The notes under the pieces are model-generated. The model was not told the origin of the DNA. It worked only from the letters and a program-made list of their open reading frames with translations, and ran no database searches. Made by a program: the position numbers and the translations under genes. Of a stretch of 64,000 nucleotides of DNA, positions 56,709-64,000 are shown piece by piece; positions within the stretch are counted from its first letter, which is position 1, and each line of letters begins with the position of its first letter. This stretch comes from Amyelois transitella (taxonomy: Eukaryota; Arthropoda; Insecta; Lepidoptera; Pyralidae), in NCBI RefSeq assembly GCF_032362555.1, contig NC_083514.1:3767001-3831000 (forward strand), in the 5' to 3' direction.

Positions 56709-57769
56709 CTGAAATACAATTTTTATATATTAAATGCTAGCACAAAAAGGTTGACGATTTATGTTTTGAGGAAAATGCGTCCCACAGTCGCAATTACCTC
56801 GTAACGGCGAGATGCATTTACCCCAAGATATAAATCCTAACCTAAAAATGGCGACATCAATACCTCCTACAATAAAGCTATTTTATTAAAAATAACTGCC
56901 TGTGTAAGCAGCCCATTGATTAGTCCTCACACTCATAATAAATTAAAATCGGTAATTTAAGAAAAACTTAAGATTAACAAGGATTTTGACACTCACCTCT
57001 ACCAGCAACAAGTTGTCCACACGCATTCGATATACAAAATGGCCGAATTATTGAGTCAGTTCACTACAACGCCATCTAGACGTAATTTATGTAAAGGTTT
57101 TAGTTTATACAAATGTAACTAGATAGCACTAGTTAGTCTGAACCGAACTGTTTTCGAATAACTTAAAAAAGACGCAATAGCCCCGTAGACGCAATTAGCC
57201 TAGTTGACCTTAACATTAATTTAATTAAAATTACTTGCGGCCACTTATTGACTGGCACCCTATTATCTATGTATTATCCTATTCATAAATGTATGTTAAA
57301 ATGTGAGTTTGATTAACTACGCGATGAACGTAGTGATTTTGCAGCCGGATCTCGTACTATTACTCACCTGCATAACATATCGATTGCAACCACGATGCAT
57401 CGTACTACATCGCATAAAAATATAACTGCTACTTCTGTATAAACAGTGCTGCGATATGGTGAATTGTTTGTCTCTTAAAGCATTACATAAAGGAGAAAGT
57501 AGGCCGAACCCTGTATAATAATATAATACTGAAATAATATAAATTGTGATGACGCATATTTATGAAAATCAAGTTACCCTGGATGGAACTCTATGACGCG
57601 ATAATAGAGGACAATTTGCAGTGAATTTGCCTAGATTGATGTGCTGTTGACTGTACAATTATGTTGCTGCTTATCATTTATCATACTTAAGTTCTAGATG
57701 TGTCTTCACCTCTCTGGAGAGGAGCCTAATTTTCGCCTGTGACTATGATTTGATTGGCTTGTTTTATAC

Positions 57770-57960
57770 ACGACTAGCGACCCGCCCCGGCTTCGCACGG
57801 GTGCAAAATTATAAATGTTATTATACATAAAAACCTTCCTCTTGAATCACTCTACCTGTTACAAAAAACCGCATCAAAATCCGTTGCGTAATTTTAAAGA
57901 TTTAAGCATACAGACAAACAGACTAAAATAGCGACTTTGTTTTATACTATGTAGTGAAGT
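57770..57960 (+). repeat. Dispersed element of the 'cgacccgccccggcttcgc' type
   Basis: Starts 'actagcgacccgccccggct', then 'gcatcaaaatccgttgcgta', 'acagacaaacagac' and a 'tttatactatgtagt' end. A longer relative is at 61445-62103. It is a widespread moth repeat layout, possibly Helitron-like, but that is not shown here. Confidence 0.6.
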
Positions 57961-60900
57961 TCTTACAATCTTTTAGGAACACCCTGTTGGTCTATTCATG
58001 GTCGTTCTTCACTAGCCCTGGCGCTAATCCTTGTGTCATCCCCACTTCTTTGGCCAGTATCACTCATACATCATAAATCTGGATTAGATAAGTCCCGTTA
58101 GTCGTCCGCAACCTTTGCAGGGGAACCCAACCGGTCTCATGGTAAAAGCTGCACTAGATAAATGTACCTAACCACTCACTCGCCTTTTACAACATCCATA
58201 TAGGATAAGATATAGAGTGGTCCTATTCTTAAATGTCGAGAACCACACGGCAACGTTGACAAGTGCACCGACACTCGATGATGAGACAATATCTAGGTGA
58301 AAAAAAAAACAGCTGATCGCTTCTGTTGATTGATTTTCTAAAACAAAAAGAAGGTGATTGACACATATGGCACATTCGATAGCGCTGAACTGTTCTGGCT
58401 GTTTGGCATACCTACGGTTTTGTGTTAATAAAGAAAGCATCCGTTTCGATATATTCTTTGGAAATGTGTAGGTACCTACCTATGTGTGCGATTTCTTCGT
58501 AAATTTAATCTTACATAAATATACATAAAATCACTTTTTCCCGGTGGGGTAGGCAGAGGCTACATCTTTATTCGCAGTTTAATCATTCCGCTTACAATAA
58601 AAATTTGATTTCAATTTAACTTTAGATGTCAAATTTAAGTATTGCATTACAAACGCAAAATTACCTAACTGTGTTATTATGAATTCGGTTACGAACTCAC
58701 AGCCTAACTAATTAAAAATGAACAATTTATAATTAAAAATATACATCATCCATCACATTTTGATAATGATTCTGATTAAGTAGGAAATCATTACAATAGT
58801 GACCACGTCTTCCGGTTACGTGACCATCGTTAGTACTCGACTAAGTAAGTACTTATAACTTTCTAATAATTGAATCGACTTTCAAAAAAGGATTAATTGA
58901 AAGTTTCTAGCATATCCCCGTGCGACTTTGCGTTAATTTTACATTACAAAATGTAAAGTGTAAAATGATGTTATTTTGTTTGTAACAAGGCTATTTTGTT
59001 TGTAACAAGGCTTTTGATATTGATTATATTTTTATAGCTTTTACGATACTAAGGGTTTTTATACGCGGTCATTTCTGTTATTTAGACCATTTACTTCTGA
59101 AAATTCTGTAAAAAAATAAAAGTTTCCTCCTTTTTATCGAATTTATCTGTCCACGCAAGGACGAAACCATTGGACGATTCCGTTGAAATTTGTCATGAAA
59201 GATAGTAATAATAAGGTAGGTACCTTATTATTACTATCTGTCATTTTATAGCAACTTAGATATATATTTACCTAAATTTTGGCAAGATTCTCAGTATATC
59301 AATTAATCACATCTGAAGTATAATACTTTAATTGATAGTACCTTATTTTTATTTCCTCTTTGATTATTTTCATAAAAAAAATTAAGAACTTCTTATAAAT
59401 ATTCAAAAACTAAACGTGGCCTTTCAGTCTTTTACAGATTTACCTAAAATATAAAGACGTGATAAGTAAAAGTAAAAACTTCTCTTCAAAAACCAGGCAC
59501 GGGATATGTTACGGGGCAGGATGGTGGTTTTTCTATCAACATATAGTAGGTTTTTCAGAATGCTTTTAATCAATAGGTAAAATGTAGGCCTACATTTTAA
59601 AAATACCCATTATTTAAGCTTGATTTGAATGCAAATACATCAACATAAAAATACCTAGATAAGATACAAGTAAAATTAGTGATAATATCCATGAATAACT
59701 ATCAGTCTCAGCCTAATAAAATTTCTTTTTAATCTGTAGGTATCATCACACTCTTTAATAATAAATGCTAAACGAAGCTCAATAAACAAATAAATTCTTT
59801 GAGTTGAGTAGTCCCATAGTAGAAGGAATCAGACGATTTTTCCAGTAGTCCCATTGAACGCCGTAAAGAAATCATATCATCTCTGTGAGATTGCCTGCCT
59901 ATGTATGGGCTCAGGCAAAACATCTCAAATTCAACAATGGAACGACGCGAACACGCTCAGATTCGATGAAACTCCCACGAAGAATTTTAAAAAGACAGAT
60001 AGGTACCTACAAATATTTTATTTTTAAAACGCCCTGACGACGACCGACGGAAATAAATTGACATTGGGCGTATGTTACAGTAGTAAAGAGATCGTAAAAC
60101 TAAAGTACGCCATCACTAGACCAGTATTATTTTCCACTGCCAATATTGAAGGTGAATTCCGTTTAGAACAACCGTGCGAATCGTAACTAGGCCATAATAA
60201 ACTGATCTAAGAAATACATAGGTATAATCTGAACGCACTAAGAACTTTGAATTGTTTACGTCATTGTAAGCAGGAGGAATTATAAAAATATGATCATCAA
60301 CTTTGTCGGACTGTCGTGAATGAGCTATAATAATCAGTAGCTTATCTTTCATCAGAAATAGTACTCTGAATTTTTATGCAGATAATGACTAAGATATAAA
60401 GCAAACGCCTACACAGTACAATATAAAATGGCTCTATCTACAAAAATTTTCTACACAGACCTTACTTATAAATATTGAAAAAAAAGCGACAGCAGCATTT
60501 TTGGTGAGTAGAAGAGTGAGGAGTGCAATACTTTAGGGAACTGAGTGATATCATACTTATAAGTAGGGTTGACTTACCTATCCCCTAGAATTCCTCAAGA
60601 CCAAATTTAAAATCAGGAGGTAGGTAACCAGTAAAAAGGTTCTCTTTCACGTCATCCTGATGACGAAAAAACGGTCATCCAATAGATGCTAGAGAAAAAC
60701 AAGACTGGCACTTTCCTCACGAATTCTTAGGGATTTTATTTTTATTCGGTAACGGTTATGATGAATTGTTACCGAAAGTGCAAATGTCTCTTGAAATAAC
60801 ACTGCATGAAGTCGAATTTCTGGACTAAAATGATCTGAAGATGATTGGTCGTCATTGTAAGCCGACGTCATTTGAGTAGCATCAACCAATAAAATCACTT

Positions 60901-61440
60901 GAAACTAGACGTATCTCGAACAAGGAAGCAATTGACACTGTCCTGACCTCCACCTTTACAGACGAATTCTTTATCAACAGCTTATTTACGTGTCCAATTT
61001 GCGAAGATAGGTAAAACATCACATGTGTACGAATGATGTAAGTTCATGCACCTGTATCATATGACTGAATGAGTCACAGTCATAATTTTTTAACCAATAG
61101 TGCCTTAATTATGTTTCATATCACTCTGTGGTTATTGAGTTATGATGTCCGCTGAAAAGTTATTATGATATTTACACATACTAAAGTATAGATATCTTTA
61201 AAAAAGTTTGTAAATCCGTTAGTAAGTACTATTTTTAAAGACTTATCAAACGAGACATCCCAATGTATAGATAGCAGCTGCATTTATTCTGCATAATTGC
61301 AGATTTATATGCATCGCCTTGCATATCGATTGAAATACACGAGTGTTATCTCACGATGACTGTAGACATAACAAAGATTGATTAGGATTTAATATATAAT
61401 AGTAAACAACTAATACATTGCCTGAATGATTAATTTTATT
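57961..61440. other. Non-coding stretch
   Basis: No gene is supported. A 'cctttgcaggggaacccaac' piece (about 58087-58150, minus), a tailed retroposon end (about 58165-58250, minus), a LINE 3' tip (about 58525-58570, minus) and a degraded retroposon piece (about 59405-59470, plus) are recognisable. A duplicated 'ggctattttgtttgtaacaa' occurs at 58973-59010, and a perfect 19-bp hairpin with a GG loop at 59200-59239. Confidence 0.45.
59200..59239. repeat. Perfect 19-bp hairpin, 2-nt loop
   Basis: Arms 59200-59218 and 59221-59239 mirror each other exactly around GG, the same loop as at 41.35 kb. Confidence 0.9.
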
Positions 61441-61444
61441 AAAC

Positions 61445-62103
61445 ATAGCGACCCGCCCCGGCTTCGCACGGATGCACAGCCGATACTAAATATATCTATC
61501 TCTATTAGAACTAACTAAAGGACCGCCCGCAAAGCGGCTAACTAAGTCTTGCTCCCGGCAAAAGTGTCACTTCTGCCTGCAGTCCCGGGCCGTGCAACAG
61601 AAATCGTAATATTTTAATTTCACCACAACTTCAAAACCAAACGTCCAATTTTAATAATTCAGAGACCAAATATATTCTACTTATATAGATTTATTTTGAT
61701 GAGGATTAATAGCATGAGTAAAAAAAACGCGTTTAAATGTAGACCAAAAAAAATTCAAGATTTTTAAATAAAAATGTGGTTGTTTTGCCTCACTCGACAT
61801 AGATAGGTATAGTGTGTCGCGGACTTTTTTGGAGATATTTATAAGATCTACAATTAATTAAAACATTTTATGGTTCTATCTTTTGTAGTTTAGGCAGCGT
61901 ACGCAAAATAAGTAACTTTTTTGGTTGATTTTTTTCAGTTTGTGTCCGAAAAATCAAATATAGTCTATGTTACTCGTGGATAATGTAGCTTTCGAATGGT
62001 GAAAGAATTTTTAAAATCGGTCCAGTAGTTTTTGAGCCTATTCATTACAACCAAACAAACAAACAAACAAAGTTTTCCTCTTTATAATATTAGTGTAGAC
62101 AAG
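61445..62103 (+). mobile_element. Longer dispersed element of the 'cgacccgccccggcttcgc' type
   Basis: Begins 'atagcgacccgccccggctt' and ends 'ctttataatattagtgtaga', with 'aaatcggtccagtagttttt' and a CAAA microsatellite before the end. The inner part (61505-61970) is unrelated to the short copy at 57.8 kb. Non-coding. Confidence 0.6.
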
Positions 62104-62169
62104 TGTTTCAGATTTTATCATTAAACAAGATGGGCTATTTGTAAACAAAATAGGAATTTTATAAAAACA

Positions 62170-62390
62170 GTTATCTCTTTTCCATGGATGTCGTAATAGG
62201 CGACTTAGGGATAGGCTTATAAACTAGGGATTCTTTTTTTAGGTGACGGGCTAGCAATATGTCACTTTTTGAATCTCAATTCTACCATTAAGCCAAAGAA
62301 CTGAACGTGGCCTTACAGTCTTTTGAAGACTGTTGGCTCATGATATGATTATATGTTATGTTATGTTATAAAGACATGTTTAAGTAGGTA
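62170..62390 (+). mobile_element. Tailed retroposon copy
   Basis: Plus-oriented: 'tctcttttccatggatgtcg', 'aggcgacttagggataggct', 'taggtgacgggctagcaata', 'aagccaaagaactgaacgtg', 'gactgttggctca', then a TATGT tail. Confidence 0.8.
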
Positions 62391-64000
62391 TGTTTCAATT
62401 AAAAATGTCCCGCTTATGATGGTTTGTCAACCATTTCGTCCAGTGGTTCATGCATGGCTTGTGTTTAAACGACCACCATAATGTTTAATTTTTACACCAA
62501 AATATACAATATGTCTGGATAGCGTTCTAATTTTACTCTACACTTATACGTACCTTACACTACGTATTTATAAGTTGGCGGTTCTAAGTTCAATTTCAAA
62601 CTATAGCGAAAAAAAAACAATTTTTGATATCATTTGACATATTTTACAAAAATTTCAAGTAAGTAGAGAGATGTTCTGATAAAATGATTTTATAGATTTT
62701 AAAACTTTAATGATGTACATAGTATCTATTTAATAAGCTGTAGTAAGTACCTACCCACAGCTAATTAAATAGATACTACTGGAGATAGGTAGTTTTCTTT
62801 CTCATATGAACACCTGCGTGGATGATTTTTTACGTTGTTATTTAATAACGTCACAAAACAAATGAACAATAACACACCTCTGACATCCTTGTTACATTCT
62901 TGTCATGACGTCACCAATAAAAGTATCATCCGAGCCGATCAGATACAATTTTATACACTTAGGAATATCACGGGATAAACAGAAAAAATAGGATTTTTTT
63001 TGTTTATCTCCATGTCCTCTATTATTTTTCCAATAATTAAGATCTTTCGGCGGCTTAAATTTTTTTAAAGGTACCAATCCAACACGCTTAACATAACTTT
63101 TTTTTTACATTTTTTTGACGTCAGTAAAACCTGTATAAACCTAGGTAGGGTAATGTTTAGGCTGCATAGCCTTACTGCCTTTTTTATCTCATTTTTATTA
63201 CCACATTGTATTCAAATAAATTTAGTAGCAATGTAGGTAACTATATAACTATGTAGATTCAAAAGATGGTGCATGTTACCTAATGGATTAGGTATACTGT
63301 ATACATGTTAGTTTATAGGTTAATGAGATGTTTTTATTACGTACTTTTTACTTACAAAAATAAGTATCTAACAATGTCACTTATTTTAAAGATTTTGTGG
63401 CCTTGACCGGCTTTTGAGTTATCTAGTATGACATCGTTTTGTTTAATGTTAGGTAAGATTACATAATTCTGTTCTAGGTAAGGATACTTATTCAGAAATC
63501 TCACTATAGGTTTCACATGTTCCCGGTTACACCTTCCGCCACAATGCTTTGGTGCCAGGGCCCCGCCAATAACCTCCACCGTCGCTGTTCTATTAAAATC
63601 ATCATTCTCCTAGGGTTAATCCCGTTTGAGACCTAACCCTCTGGAAAGTTATACGCCAGTATGACGCCAATACATTTCAGTCACGGGTTTGGCCTTAATG
63701 TGTCGATAGACATTTATGGTTCTAAGATAAAAAAATCGCAAAATTTCAAACCAGTACCTATTTACCTACTAAAAACGTAATTGAAAATTTTAAGTTGGTC
63801 CCTGACAACCTTATTTTGCACTATGAATGAGTAACTCCGGTACAATGTCAGTGCATGAGCACCGATGACTCAGAATCCCAGTGGTAAATGAGTTGCAATG
63901 ATTTTTTCCGGCGTAGTATTTTATTAGGCTTGATTAGGATGTCTGAGGGTTTTAACACAAACCAAATCTCACAAAATTGAAGTTATTTAACTCGAATTAA
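62391..64000. other. Non-coding right edge
   Basis: No gene is supported. A 22-base inverted pair (62720-62741 and 62757-62778, one mismatch) forms a hairpin. 63480-63700 is a GC-richer block with 'gggttaatcccgtttgagac' that looks like part of a dispersed retroelement; the 75-codon minus ORF over it has no support. Confidence 0.4.

Larger units (their letters stand above)
52553..57210 (-). mobile_element. Pogo-family (Tc1/mariner superfamily) DNA transposon
   Basis: A 4658-base element flanked by a TA duplication (52551-52552 and 57211-57212). Its 23-base inverted ends start AGGTCAAC and agree at 20 of 23 positions. Subterminal GCGTC/GACGC words with a TTACCCC-like neighbour recur near both ends (for example 52571, 52754, 52780, 52951 and 56774, 56811, 57170, 57188). 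It contains the transposase exon (54058-56282), a Cys-rich ORF (56371-56688) and, right of that, a donor at about 56995 that could close a first, mostly untranslated exon. Confidence 0.93.
51424..57352. mobile_element. Palindromic (foldback) element, arms of about 555 bases, split by a pogo element
   Basis: The left arm is 51424-51979. The right arm is 52141-52552 plus 57213-57352, once the pogo insertion is set aside. The arms are nearly identical over their whole length; the spacer is about 160 bases. Outer ends read AGATCCGGCTGC and its mirror. Each arm carries three copies of TGCC-N11-GGCCGCAA about 142 bases apart. No coding capacity and no clear target duplication. If transcribed, it would fold into a long dsRNA hairpin. 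Confidence 0.88.

Overview
The window looks like moth or butterfly (Lepidoptera) nuclear DNA. It is AT-rich, genes have short GT-AG introns, runs of the GTAGGTACCTAC type are everywhere, and the repeat load is dominated by a short retroposon with an ATGT-type tail, 5'-truncated LINEs, foldback MITEs and a Ty3/gypsy remnant. All exon structures were assembled by eye from splice signals and reading frame; no search was run.

Layout. 1-18 kb is mostly non-coding: a candidate last exon of a gene entering from the left (1078-1219), a possible non-coding exon beside a CRE site (about 8.05 kb), a G-quadruplex-like tract (11.56 kb) and a LINE reverse-transcriptase fragment (11.87-12.80 kb). 18-34 kb is the gene-rich core. 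It holds a decayed gypsy pol end (-), a two-exon secreted-protein gene (-), a 58-residue single-membrane-span ORF (+), a six-exon GNAT acetyltransferase (+), and two head-to-tail palmitoyl-protein thioesterase 1 (PPT1) paralogues (-). 35.8-48.5 kb is one gene on the minus strand for a small predicted membrane protein with a 12 kb, repeat-packed intron and a possible alternative first exon. That intron contains a 2.4 kb terminal-inverted-repeat element with about a dozen ACTGC-type motifs. 51.4-57.4 kb is a nested transposon: a 4.66 kb pogo-family element inserted at a TA inside one arm of a palindromic element with arms of about 0.55 kb. 57.4-64 kb holds repeats only.

Main biological points. 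(1) The two PPT1 copies share all five exon boundaries, and exons 2, 3 and 4 are identical in length. The upstream copy (28215-33569) keeps the Ser-Asp-His triad. The downstream copy (23921-26869) is fully open but has Ala in place of the nucleophilic Ser, so it is a candidate pseudoenzyme. (2) The pogo element carries a second, cysteine-rich ORF in its own exon and has a one-base A-run shift at the start of its transposase. (3) The palindromic host element carries six copies of a fixed-spacing motif. (4) Several short, near-perfect, tiny-loop hairpins are scattered through non-coding DNA. These, and a possible micropeptide upstream of the GNAT gene, are the items most worth a second look.
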